From NCBI RefSeq assembly GCF_040717535.1, contig NZ_JBFEFI010000003.1:70001-134000 (forward strand): 64,000 nt of DNA, read 5' to 3'. The notes below the pieces were generated by a model that was not told the DNA's origin, made no database searches, and saw only the letters and a list, made by a program, of their open reading frames with translations. This stretch comes from Thalassoglobus sp. JC818 (lineage in GTDB: Bacteria; Planctomycetota; Planctomycetia; Planctomycetales; Planctomycetaceae). The position numbers and the translations under genes were made by a program. Below, piece by piece: positions 9,266-19,100 of the stretch; positions within the stretch are counted from its first letter, which is position 1; each line of letters begins with the position of its first letter.

Positions 9266-12200
9266 ATGCCGATTCGCGTTGCGCTCCACCACAAAACTCG
9301 CTACGAATACGACCGCCCGGTGACGCTCGGTCCACAGATTGTCCGATTGCGCCCGGCACCGCATTGCCGAACGCCGATTCGAAGCTATTCGCTGTCAATC
9401 CTTCCTGAGCCGCACTTCCTGAACTGGCAACAAGACCCGTATGGGAACTTTCTAGCCCGGCTTGTCTTTCCGAATGTCACTCGACTCTTTGAGGTGAAGG
9501 TCGATCTCATTGCCGAAATGACGGTGGTTAATCCGTTCGATTTCTTCATCGAAGAATACGCTGAAGAATTTCCGTTCCGATACGACCCCGAACTCGCCAA
9601 GCAGCTTCAGCCGTTTCTTGATCCCCCGACGAGGGAGAAGATTTTCGAGGACTTTGCGAAGCAGTTCGAAGTCGAAAAACTTCGAACTGTCGATTTTCTA
9701 GTCAAGATGAACGGACAGCTTCAGCATGATGTGGACTATCTCATCAGAATGGAGCCGGGTGTTCAGACTCCCGCTGAAACATTGACCAAGGGTTCGGGAA
9801 GTTGTCGCGATTCCGCCTGGTTGCTGGTGCATCTGCTGCGCAAATTCGGTCTCGCTGCCCGGTTTGTCTCGGGGTATCTGATCCAGCTGACGGCGGATGA
9901 AAAGCCGCTTGAAGGCCCCGAAGGACCCGCCGCAGATTTCACCGATCTGCATGCGTGGACGGAGGTCTTCTTGCCGGGGGCAGGCTGGGTTGGTCTCGAT
10001 CCCACGTCAGGACTGTTTGCTGGCGAGGGGCATATCCCGCTGGCATGTACTCCGGAACCGCAATCGGCAGCCCCGATCTCCGGAGGTGTCGACGAAAGTG
10101 AATGCGAGTTCGCCTTTGATATGACGGTCACGCGGATTCACGAAGATCCTCGCGTCACGAAACCGTATTCAGAAGAGCAGTGGCAAGCCATCGATGAAGT
10201 CGGCAAGCTCGTTGATCAGCGATTGCAGGACAACGACGTTCGATTGACGATGGGAGGAGAGCCGACCTTCGTTTCGATCGACGATATGGAAAGCCCGGAG
10301 TGGAACACTGCCGCCGTCGGGAAAATGAAACAGAAGAAATCGGTCGAGCTGATTCATCGGCTGCGCGATCGATTTGCTCCGGGCGGCTTACTTCACTTTG
10401 GTCAGGGAAAGTGGTACCCGGGTGAGTCGCTTCCACGCTGGGCATACTCCTGTATGTGGAGGAAAGATGGCGAGCCAATCTGGTCCGAGACCGAGTTGCT
10501 GGCCAATGTCTGGGAGCAGGGAGAGACTCAGCCCGAGGATGCGGGAGTCTTTCTGGTTGAGTTCGCTGAACGGTTGAAGGTCGATGAAAAATGGATTCGT
10601 CCCGCTTACGAGGATGTGTGGGAAACTGTCGAAATGGAGCAGAAAGTTCCAATCGATGTTGATCCGCGTAAGTTCGATCTGGAAGCTTCCGAAGACCGCA
10701 GACGCCTCGCGAAGATTCTTGAACGTGGTGTGACGACTCCCGTCGGGTATGTTCTGCCACTCAAAAAAGCATGGTGGCAAGCGAAGGCCTCCTGGACGTC
10801 GGGACCCTGGCCATTTCGGATGGACCGGTTGTTTCTGATTCCGGGAGATTCTCCGATTGGTCTCCGCTTACCGCTCGACTCACTTCCTCGCGGCGTGAAC
10901 AGAATCTTGTACCAGGTCGACCCGTTCGAAGGTCGTCCGGTGCTGCCGCGATATCTCGAGTTGAGAAGAGCTGCTCAGGCGACTCGCATGGAGAGTCATG
11001 ATTCGAACATCACTGGTCAACAAAAAACTCTCGAACGCATGGAGAAGATTGCGCAGATCAACGCGGGTTACGAGGAAGAGGCTCCTCCATCTCTGGAGCC
11101 ATCTTCGATCATCAGCACAGCGATGTGTGTGGAATCCCGCGAAGGTCGGCTGCATGTCTTTCTTCCGCCAGTGGCTCGGCTCGAAGACTTTCTGGAACTC
11201 ATCACGATAGTCGAAGATACTGCTTTGGCTGTCGGAATGCCGGTTGTGCTGGAAGGGTATTTGCCTCCGCATGATCCGCGTCTGGAAATTCTCAAAGTGA
11301 CTCCCGACCCCGGCGTCATCGAAGTGAATGTTCCCCCATCGAGCGATTGGGAGGAGCTGAAGTCTGTGACATTCGGAGTTTATGAAGAGGCACGGTTGTC
11401 TCGGCTGGGAACAGAAAAGTTCGAGCTCGACGGAAAACATACCGGCACTGGCGGGGGGAATCATGTGGTCCTTGGAGGGAAGTCGCCGGAGGACAGCCCA
11501 TTCCTCAGGCGTCCCGATGTTCTCAAGAGTCTGATTGGCTACTGGAACAATCATCCCTCGCTTTCGTACTTGTTCTCCGGACAATTTATTGGCCCGACAA
11601 GTCAGGCTCCGCGAGTCGATGAAGGTCGACGGGATGCGATCTATGAAATGGAAATCGCATTCGCTCAAGTGCCGGAGCCATTTAACGCTCAGGAAATTCC
11701 AGCGTGGCTGGTTGACAGGATTTTCCGACATCTGCTTGTCGACTTGACCGGAAACACACACCGGGCAGAATTTTGTATCGACAAATTGTTCTCACCCGAT
11801 TCCGCCACCGGACGGCTGGGACTTGTCGAATTCAGGGCATTGGAAATGCCTCCGCATGCGAGGATGAGTCTCGCACAGCAGTTGCTTGTTCGCTCGCTGG
11901 TGACGCGGTTCTGGGAAGAGCCCTACAACGGTCGATTGATTCGCTGGGGGACAGCGATTCACGACCAGTTCATGCTTCCACATTGGCTGGAAGAAGATTT
12001 CTCGGAAGTGATCGCCGATTTGCGTGCTGCTGACATTCCGATGGAGCGGGAATGGTTTACACCTCACATCGCGTTTCGATGTCCTGTGATTGGGGAAATC
12101 GAGCGAGAAGGTGTTCATCTCGAACTGCGACAGGCATTAGAACCCTGGTATGTGCTGGGAGAAGAGCCAGCTGGTGGCGGGACGGCGCGTTACGTCGACT

Positions 12201-12619
12201 CTTCCGTAGAACGTCTTCAAGTGAAAGTGAATGGGCTTTGGGATCGCTATTCAGTGACCTGCAATTCCCGAACACTGCCGCTCTCGCCGACGGGCCGCAA
12301 TGGAGAGTTCGCTGCGGGCGTGCGGTATCGAGCGTGGCAGCCTCCAAGTTGCCTTCATCCGACGATCCCGATTCACACTCCGCTGGTCGTTGACATCGTG
12401 GACACTTGGAACAAACGGTCCATCGGAGGATGCCAATATCATGTGGAACATCCAGGCGGTTTGAATCAGAGCGTTTACCCAGTTAATTCACTCGAAGCAG
12501 AGAGTCGACGAGCTTCCAGGTTTTTCGAGTTCGGTCATACCGGCAACAGAATTGATTTCCGTCCGGCAGTCGTCAACAATGAGTATCCGCACACGCTGGA
12601 CCTCCGGCTGAGCGAATAA
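9266..12619 (+). CDS. Transglutaminase fused to DUF2126 (predicted COOH-NH2 ligase)
   Basis: A 1117-residue fusion. Residues 1-120 are a bacterial transglutaminase N-terminal beta domain, and about 150-260 a transglutaminase-like cysteine peptidase core. The catalytic triad appears complete: C180 (GSCRDSAW), H229 (DLHAW) and D245 (GLDPTSG). From about 290 to the end is DUF2126, with RLTMGGEPTFVSIDD, HFGQGKWYPGE, GTGGGNHVVLGG and GRLGLVEFRALEMPPHARMS. These resemble the glutamine-synthetase/GCS2-type ligase core proposed for this family in comparative work. The fusion implies peptide or amide bond making and breaking within one polypeptide. It begins 50 bases after the alpha-E gene. Domain assignment is firm; reaction and substrate are unknown. 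Confidence 0.9.
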   Translation: MPIRVALHHKTRYEYDRPVTLGPQIVRLRPAPHCRTPIRSYSLSILPEPHFLNWQQDPYGNFLARLVFPNVTRLFEVKVDLIAEMTVVNPFDFFIEEYAEEFPFRYDPELAKQLQPFLDPPTREKIFEDFAKQFEVEKLRTVDFLVKMNGQLQHDVDYLIRMEPGVQTPAETLTKGSGSCRDSAWLLVHLLRKFGLAARFVSGYLIQLTADEKPLEGPEGPAADFTDLHAWTEVFLPGAGWVGLDPTSGLFAGEGHIPLACTPEPQSAAPISGGVDESECEFAFDMTVTRIHEDPRVTKPYSEEQWQAIDEVGKLVDQRLQDNDVRLTMGGEPTFVSIDDMESPEWNTAAVGKMKQKKSVELIHRLRDRFAPGGLLHFGQGKWYPGESLPRWAYSCMWRKDGEPIWSETELLANVWEQGETQPEDAGVFLVEFAERLKVDEKWIRPAYEDVWETVEMEQKVPIDVDPRKFDLEASEDRRRLAKILERGVTTPVGYVLPLKKAWWQAKASWTSGPWPFRMDRLFLIPGDSPIGLRLPLDSLPRGVNRILYQVDPFEGRPVLPRYLELRRAAQATRMESHDSNITGQQKTLERMEKIAQINAGYEEEAPPSLEPSSIISTAMCVESREGRLHVFLPPVARLEDFLELITIVEDTALAVGMPVVLEGYLPPHDPRLEILKVTPDPGVIEVNVPPSSDWEELKSVTFGVYEEARLSRLGTEKFELDGKHTGTGGGNHVVLGGKSPEDSPFLRRPDVLKSLIGYWNNHPSLSYLFSGQFIGPTSQAPRVDEGRRDAIYEMEIAFAQVPEPFNAQEIPAWLVDRIFRHLLVDLTGNTHRAEFCIDKLFSPDSATGRLGLVEFRALEMPPHARMSLAQQLLVRSLVTRFWEEPYNGRLIRWGTAIHDQFMLPHWLEEDFSEVIADLRAADIPMEREWFTPHIAFRCPVIGEIEREGVHLELRQALEPWYVLGEEPAGGGTARYVDSSVERLQVKVNGLWDRYSVTCNSRTLPLSPTGRNGEFAAGVRYRAWQPPSCLHPTIPIHTPLVVDIVDTWNKRSIGGCQYHVEHPGGLNQSVYPVNSLEAESRRASRFFEFGHTGNRIDFRPAVVNNEYPHTLDLRLSE

Positions 12620-12681
12620 AAAACGACACTGCCTGACCTGGTTCGAATCCGATTTGGAGGCGAATCTCATTCTGGAGTTTT

Positions 12682-15207
12682 ATGTCCTCTGTGCTGCCCC
12701 AGAAATCGATGTCAGGTACCTATTCCCCTGCTGCTGGCGTTTTCGACGAAGCCTTCGATCGACAGGCTCCTCGTCCGCATTGGAAGCAATTGTGGGATCG
12801 AGTGGATCAACTCGGCGCCGCTGAGCTTCAGCGTCGAACGACTCAGGCAGAACATCTTCTCAATGAAAATGGTGTGACGTTCGGCGGGGTCACAGACTCT
12901 TCCGGAAACCAGCGACCGTGGAAGCTGGACCTCATTCCAATGATTCTGGATGAGAAGACCTGGGCATTCATTGAGGAAGGAATTGAGCAGCGGGCAAAAC
13001 TCCAGAACCTTCTGATTCGCGATATCTACGGAGATCTCGAAGCAGTACAGGCAGGCATTCTGCCGCCTGAGGTCGTCTACGGACACAACGCGTTGATGTT
13101 TCCAGCAAAGGGATTGCATATCCGCGAGAATTCGCTGGTTCTCTACTCTGCAGAATTAGCCAGATCGGAGAGTGGAAAATTCTGGGTCATGGCGGATCGC
13201 TCGAACGCTCCGGCGGGGGCTGGGTTCGCGCTCGAGAATCGAATTGTCACGAAGCGTATTCTTCCTCAGCTCAGCAATTCGTTTCAGATCCGCAAACTGG
13301 CCCCGTTCTTCGTGAAATTGAAGGCGACTCTGAAAGCATTGAGTCCCCGGAAGATTGATCACCCGCGCGTCGCAATTCTCAGCAACGGCCCTACGCATCC
13401 GTATTACTTCGAAGATGTCTACTTGGCTCGCTATCTCGGAATTGATCTCGTTCAAGGGAGCGATCTGGCGGTTCGGGAAGATCAGGTCTTTCTAAAGACG
13501 CTGGCAGGTCTGATCAATGTCGATGTCTTGCTCGTTCGTGGAGACGAAGGAGACATTGATCCCGTCGAGTGTGGAGGTGGTGCACCTCATGGGGTTCCGG
13601 GGTTGTTGCAAGCAATTCGATCCGGAACTGTTGCACTCGCCAACATGCCGGGCAGCGGGATTATTGAGTCACCCGTTTTCAAATCCGTGCTTCCGAAGCT
13701 CTGTCAGTTTTATCTGGGGACGACTCTTAAGATTCCGTCGATTGCAACGTGGTGGTGTGGTGACGCCAGTTCGCGAGAGTACGTTCTGGACAACATGCGT
13801 TCTCTGGTGATCAAACCAGCTTTCCGAGCCAGTGGCGGGGAAGAAGTGATTGGAGAGAGCCTGAGCGCTGAAGAGCAGAACCAGCTGAGAAAACGAATTC
13901 TCTCACAGCCGAATTCATATGTCGCACAAGAACTGATCCGCCGTTCTGCTGCTCCAACATTGAACGGCGAAGCCAAGTTGACTTCCGGACATGTCGCGAT
14001 GCGTGTCTTCGCAGTCGCCAGTGAAGACTCTTACAGCGTGATGCCCGGCGGTTTGGTTCGAGTGGCTGACTCCAGTGGACCGATGGAATTGTCCATCGCT
14101 GGTGGAGAAACGAGCAAAGACCTGTGGGTGGAAACGTCTTCGCCAGAACGCTCAATGACGTTGCTGGCTGGTGAGCACCGCAATGTTCAGTTGCATCGAA
14201 CGACGGCGAAATTCCCGAGTCGCGTTGCTGATGATCTCTTCTGGTTGGGGCAGAACCTCGACCGTTCCGATCAGTTGTCTCGTCTGTGTCGGGCTCTTCT
14301 TTCGCGAGTTCACATTTCCGTCGATACTGACAACGATGCAACCTCTGTGCTGCTGCGGAGTCTCGTGGATGTCGGATCGATTGAGCCGGGATTTGTTGTC
14401 AACGGGCTCGTTGAAACGCTTCCGAAGCTGCACGATTCGCTGCCTGCAATCATTGTCGACAGCAGTCAGTCTCGCGGCCTGGGGCAGAGTGTCACGGAAT
14501 TGCTTCGGCTCTGCTCACTGGTTCGGGACTGGATTTCTCCAGAAACGTGGCAACAGCTGCATCGCACTGCCAGCGACTTCCAGGATGCAATTTCAGGGAC
14601 CAACGATCTGGCTGAGTTCGCTGATGAACTTGACGATTTGATCCTCGGGTTAGCCTCAGCGATGGGGTTGATCGACAACGGGATGATTCGAGGGCCAGCT
14701 TGGAGATTCCTCGACCTCGGCCGGCGCATCGAACGGTCTCGCACGACAGCTCAGTTTGCCCGGAGTGTTCTCGATTCTGATGCTCGCCACGACCCGGCAA
14801 CATTGAAAATGGTCATTGAAGTCTGTGACGTTCAGATGACTTATCGAGCACGATATCTCGATGACATTCAACAGAACGGTGTGTTTGACTTGTGCATCAC
14901 TGACCTGACGAATCCGCGATCGATTCTATCTCAATTGGAATCAATCGCTGGGCATGTCGCTGAACTGCCGGGAAGTACGGTCGATCCGCTGCGGACAGAG
15001 GAAACGCGACTGGCCATGTCCGCTGTGCATCAGGTGAAAATGTTGACCTCGGATGATCTGGGAGCGATGGAACCGATTCGACTCGTGAGCGTTCTCGATA
15101 TCGTCGATCAGGCGATGCGTGATCTCGCGAGCCTCCTTGAAAGAAAGTATTTGTTGCACTCTGGAGACTTGCGTCAAATTGTCGATCAGGGCGGAGTCCT
15201 TTCATGA
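12682..15207 (+). CDS. Fused circularly permuted ATP-grasp / alpha-E protein
   Basis: An 841-residue fusion of the two activities encoded separately just upstream. Residues 1 to about 490 are a second circularly permuted ATP-grasp domain (WVMADRSNAPAGAGFALENR, LVIKPAFRASGGEEVIG, SIAGGETSKDLWVE). Residues about 515-830 are an alpha-E domain beginning VADDLFWLGQNLDRSDQLSR. Compared with the stand-alone paralogue, the E-D-N motif reads A-D-R-S-N, as is usual in fused members, so nucleotide contacts may differ. GGAG lies just upstream of ATG at 12682. The stop overlaps the start of the next transglutaminase gene by four bases (ATGA), a sign of coupled translation. Confidence 0.9.
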   Translation: MSSVLPQKSMSGTYSPAAGVFDEAFDRQAPRPHWKQLWDRVDQLGAAELQRRTTQAEHLLNENGVTFGGVTDSSGNQRPWKLDLIPMILDEKTWAFIEEGIEQRAKLQNLLIRDIYGDLEAVQAGILPPEVVYGHNALMFPAKGLHIRENSLVLYSAELARSESGKFWVMADRSNAPAGAGFALENRIVTKRILPQLSNSFQIRKLAPFFVKLKATLKALSPRKIDHPRVAILSNGPTHPYYFEDVYLARYLGIDLVQGSDLAVREDQVFLKTLAGLINVDVLLVRGDEGDIDPVECGGGAPHGVPGLLQAIRSGTVALANMPGSGIIESPVFKSVLPKLCQFYLGTTLKIPSIATWWCGDASSREYVLDNMRSLVIKPAFRASGGEEVIGESLSAEEQNQLRKRILSQPNSYVAQELIRRSAAPTLNGEAKLTSGHVAMRVFAVASEDSYSVMPGGLVRVADSSGPMELSIAGGETSKDLWVETSSPERSMTLLAGEHRNVQLHRTTAKFPSRVADDLFWLGQNLDRSDQLSRLCRALLSRVHISVDTDNDATSVLLRSLVDVGSIEPGFVVNGLVETLPKLHDSLPAIIVDSSQSRGLGQSVTELLRLCSLVRDWISPETWQQLHRTASDFQDAISGTNDLAEFADELDDLILGLASAMGLIDNGMIRGPAWRFLDLGRRIERSRTTAQFARSVLDSDARHDPATLKMVIEVCDVQMTYRARYLDDIQQNGVFDLCITDLTNPRSILSQLESIAGHVAELPGSTVDPLRTEETRLAMSAVHQVKMLTSDDLGAMEPIRLVSVLDIVDQAMRDLASLLERKYLLHSGDLRQIVDQGGVLS

Positions 15208-16079
15208 AATATGCGATCACGCATTCGACGACTTACGCCGGAAAGGAACCCGTTTCCGTTTGTCACAACCAGTCCTGGCTCAAGCCAAGAGTCCTCGCTC
15301 ATCAGACATGCGAAACGTTTTCGCTGGACATTTCTCCAGCTCCGTCAATTCGGGCGACGCGATTTGACGCGTTCGGAAATGAAGTGGAGTCTTTCTCGTT
15401 CAATCAGGGTTATGAAGTCTTAAAGGTCAACGCTTCGAGCAAGATCGAGGTTCAGCCGAGAATCAATAACAACGCAGACGATGTTCCGTGGGAAACTGTT
15501 CGCGATGAAGTTTGCCGAGCGCGTACGAAAGAGTCGCTCGAAAATTACCTCTTCGCGTTCGAGTCTCCTCGCATCCGGCTTTCGGAAGAATTTCAGGCGT
15601 ATGCTTCGGTCTCGTTTGATCCGGGACGAGGAATTGTGGAAGCGGGCGCTGATCTCACGAAACGAATCTTCGAAGACTTCGAGTTCGATGGCCGAGCGAC
15701 AACGGTCACGACACCGGTTGAGGAGGTTTTTCGAATTCGCCGCGGTGTCTGTCAGGACTTCGCGCATCTGCAGATTGCCCTGCTGCGATCGCTGAAGCTG
15801 CCGACTCGCTATGTGAGTGGATACTTGCGAACGATTCCGCCTCCCGGGAAACCGCGTTTGGTTGGTGCGGACGCGAGCCATGCCTGGATTTCTTTGTACT
15901 GCGGTCCAGGCCAGGGTTGGATTGATTACGATCCGACAAACAACATGCGTCCCGATCTCGATCACATCACCGTCGCGTGGGGTCGAGATTACAGCGACGT
16001 TCCGCCGCTACGCGGTGTCTTCATCGGGGGCGGTTCACACTCGTTGAGTGTTTCCGTCGATGTGGAACCACTTGGCTAG
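15204..16079 (+). CDS. Transglutaminase-like cysteine protease
   Basis: A 291-residue stand-alone member of the bacterial transglutaminase family. The N-terminal beta domain (residues 1-85) is followed by the papain-like core with C183 (RRGVCQDFAH), H226 (ASHAW) and D243 (IDYDPTNN), so the Cys-His-Asp triad is intact. No signal peptide is visible, so it probably acts in the cytoplasm together with the ATP-grasp/alpha-E fusion that overlaps it by four bases. By family precedent it is more likely a peptidase or amidase acting on the ligase product than a protein cross-linker. It is the last gene of the cluster and converges on dnaE. Confidence 0.9.
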   Translation: MKYAITHSTTYAGKEPVSVCHNQSWLKPRVLAHQTCETFSLDISPAPSIRATRFDAFGNEVESFSFNQGYEVLKVNASSKIEVQPRINNNADDVPWETVRDEVCRARTKESLENYLFAFESPRIRLSEEFQAYASVSFDPGRGIVEAGADLTKRIFEDFEFDGRATTVTTPVEEVFRIRRGVCQDFAHLQIALLRSLKLPTRYVSGYLRTIPPPGKPRLVGADASHAWISLYCGPGQGWIDYDPTNNMRPDLDHITVAWGRDYSDVPPLRGVFIGGGSHSLSVSVDVEPLG

Positions 16080-16153
16080 AGCCAGTTGCTCTTGCTTGCA
16101 CGTACGAGAGAGTGCTCACCAAATCTGCAGATGCTCTGATCGACTCGATGAGC

Positions 16154-19100
16154 TTACTTGGATGGAATCGACTGGAAGCGGAATCCGCCTTCTCCCAAAG
16201 TTCTGAGGAGCTCTTCCTTCAAGTCTCCTCGAGCCGACACCTGAATCGGAGTCGCGATAATCGCACGGATTCGAGAAGTCGTTGCTGATGCTGTTTCGGT
16301 GGCTGTCCCCTGAGAATCAAAACCATTTGATTCTCGTTTGCCGTTGCCGTTCTGTTTAGGATCGTTCGTCTCGACGACAATCGTGACCGGTGTTTTGCCT
16401 GGGAATCGCCCGAGCAGGTCTTTCACTCGCTGCATGTCGTCTACGGTGTGCAGTCCGCGTTGGAACCGAACGGCAATTTGCTGAGTGAATTCCTTCTCTG
16501 CTTCATCGAGTGTGTAGAGCTTGTTGACGATGACATTCGGTTCGCGGCCACGTAGGTCGATGCGGCCTTTGACGACGACGATTTGTTCTTGAACGACTTT
16601 CTCGCCAATCGCAGCAAAATCGTCCGGCCAGAGGATGCATCGCACAACGCCGGTCGAGTCTTCAAGGTCGAAGTTCACATATTTGCTGTGACCGTTTCGC
16701 GATGGGTTTTTCGTTTGAGCCTTCTTGATGGAAGAGATCATGCCACCCAACGTGACTTCCTTTTGGTCTCCCAGATCACGCAGATCCTTGACCATGTTCT
16801 GTGTGAACGTGGCGATCTGATCGGCAAATTCGGTGAGTGGATGAGAAGTGAGATAAAAGCCCAGCACTTCCTTTTCACAGGCGAGTTTGTAGCCGTGCGT
16901 CCAGTCTTCTGCGACTGGCATCGTGATATCTGTTTCGATGGAGCCATCATCTTTGGATGAGTCACCACCGAAGAGAGACATTTGGCCTTTGGCGAGGTCT
17001 CGCTGTTTCGCGATCGCAGCCTGAACTGCCCGATCGATCGCCAAATTGTGCTGCTCCCGATTGAATCCGAATTCGTCCAGTGCTCCCGCCTTGATCAGTG
17101 TTTCGAGAACACCTTTCGTCATCGCCTTGGGATCACATCGTTCGCAAAGATCGAAGATGTTCTTGAACGGTCCGTTCTCATTGCGTTCATTGACCATCGA
17201 GTGCATGGCTGCTTCACCGACCCCTTTGACGGCACCCAATCCGAACCCGAGTTTGCGAGTGGGAGGATCGGTGGAGTCGTCGACGATCACTGTGAATTCG
17301 ACGTCGCTGCGGTTGACATCTGGTGGAAGAATTTCGATTCCCATGCGACGGCAGTCGTCGGTGTGCTCTGAAATTCGCTCGCTTGATTCCATTCCACATG
17401 ACAGCAAAGCTGCCATGAACTCTTCTGGATAGTGTGCTTTCAGGTAGGCGGTCTGATAGGCGATCGCTCCATAAGCGGTTGAGTGCGATTTGTTAAATCC
17501 GTAGCCCGCGAACTTCTCGATCAGGTTCCAAATTTCCTGAGCCTGTTCCGCAGGCATGTTCTGCGTTTGGGCTCCTTCGATGAACTGGTCGTGGAAGCTG
17601 TCGATGATCTCCTGCTTCTTTTTGGAGATCGCTTTAATGCACTTGTAGGAACTGGCGAGCTCAATTCCGCCGAGGCGGTTAAGAATTCGCATCACCTGTT
17701 CCTGATAAACCATCACGCCGTACGTTTCCGCCAGCACTTCATCGACGATCGGGTGCACGGTCGGGACCGGTTCGCGCTCGTGCTTGACGTTGACATACGT
17801 CATGACCATGCCCCCCTCGAGAGGACCCGGTCGATACAAAGCGGATGTCGCGATGATGTCGGCGAATTTATCCGGCTTCATCTTGGTGAGGAGGTCTCGC
17901 ATCCCTCCAGATTCCAGCTGGAAGATGCCTTTCGTTTCACCGCGTTGCAGCAAGGCAAACGTCTGTTTGTCGTCGAGCGGAAGATCTTTCGGAACGATGT
18001 GAACTCCGCGATGCTTGGCGACGTTTTTGACGGCCTTGTCGAGGATGGACAGGTTTCGAAGCCCGAGGAAGTCCATCTTCAACAGCCCGGCAGTTTCCAC
18101 ATCCGTCCACTGCGTCAGGACGTCATCCTTTCCGGAAATCTTCTGCAGCGGGACGTAGTTCTCAAGCGGCTTATCCGCGATCACCACTCCGGCCGCGTGC
18201 GTTCCAGCAGACTTCGCTAAGCCTTCCATCGCCATCGCGAAATCGAGGAGTTCTTTGATCTGTGAGTCGGTGTCGTAGGCCTGTTGAAGTTCGACGCTCT
18301 CCTTGAGCGCATCTTTCAACTTGATGTTGAGCGTGTCGGGAACCATCTTCGCGATTTCGTCGGCTCGTTTGAGCGGAACGGAAAGAGCACGCGCGACGTC
18401 GCGAATCGCAGCTTTGGCTTTGAGGGTTCCGAACGTTCCAATCTGAGCGACGTTCTCGCTTCCGTATTTATCCTTCACGAACTGGATGACGAGTTCTCGT
18501 CTGTCTCGGCAGAAATCGATGTCGATATCCGGTGCTTCTGAACGGCTTGGGTCAAGAAATCGTTCGAACAGCAAGTCGTACTTGATGGGGCAAACATCGG
18601 AGAGACCGAGCAGGTATGCCACAATGGCCCCGCACGCAGAACCTCGAGCGGTACAAGGAATCCCGTTGTCGATCGCGAATTGAGCGAAGTCCCAGACGAT
18701 AAGGAAGTAGCTGGAGTAGCCCATCCGTTCGATCACGCCGAGTTCAAAATCGAGACGTTCTTTGTAAACCGGGTCGGCGTCTGCGCCGTATCGATCGACG
18801 AGAGCTTTCTCACAGACTTCACGCAAGTACTGGACGTCCGTCTTCGATTCCGGAGGATGGAAAACTGGAAAGTGACGCGTGGTCAGATCGAGATCGATGT
18901 CAACACGGTCGGCGATTTCCTGTGAACGGGCGACTGCATCCTCCTGTCGGGAGAAGGCTTCGTACATTTGTTCGGGAGATCGAATGAAGAGCTGGTCTGT
19001 TCCGATCTTCATTCGGTTTTCATCGCTTCGATACGATTTGGTGTTCACGCAGAGGAGAACATCGTGCATGTCTGCATCGTCGGAGCAGAGGTAGTGCGCG

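Noticed and set aside
10880..11761. A 293-codon minus-strand open frame opposite the transglutaminase-DUF2126 gene
   Set aside because: It is antisense to well-recognised coding sequence and has a composition (many Ser, Arg, His and Cys) typical of reversed coding strand.
17483..18220. A 245-codon plus-strand open frame inside dnaE
   Set aside because: It lies wholly opposite a certain dnaE coding region, has no ribosome site, and its protein resembles no family; such antisense frames are common in this base composition.
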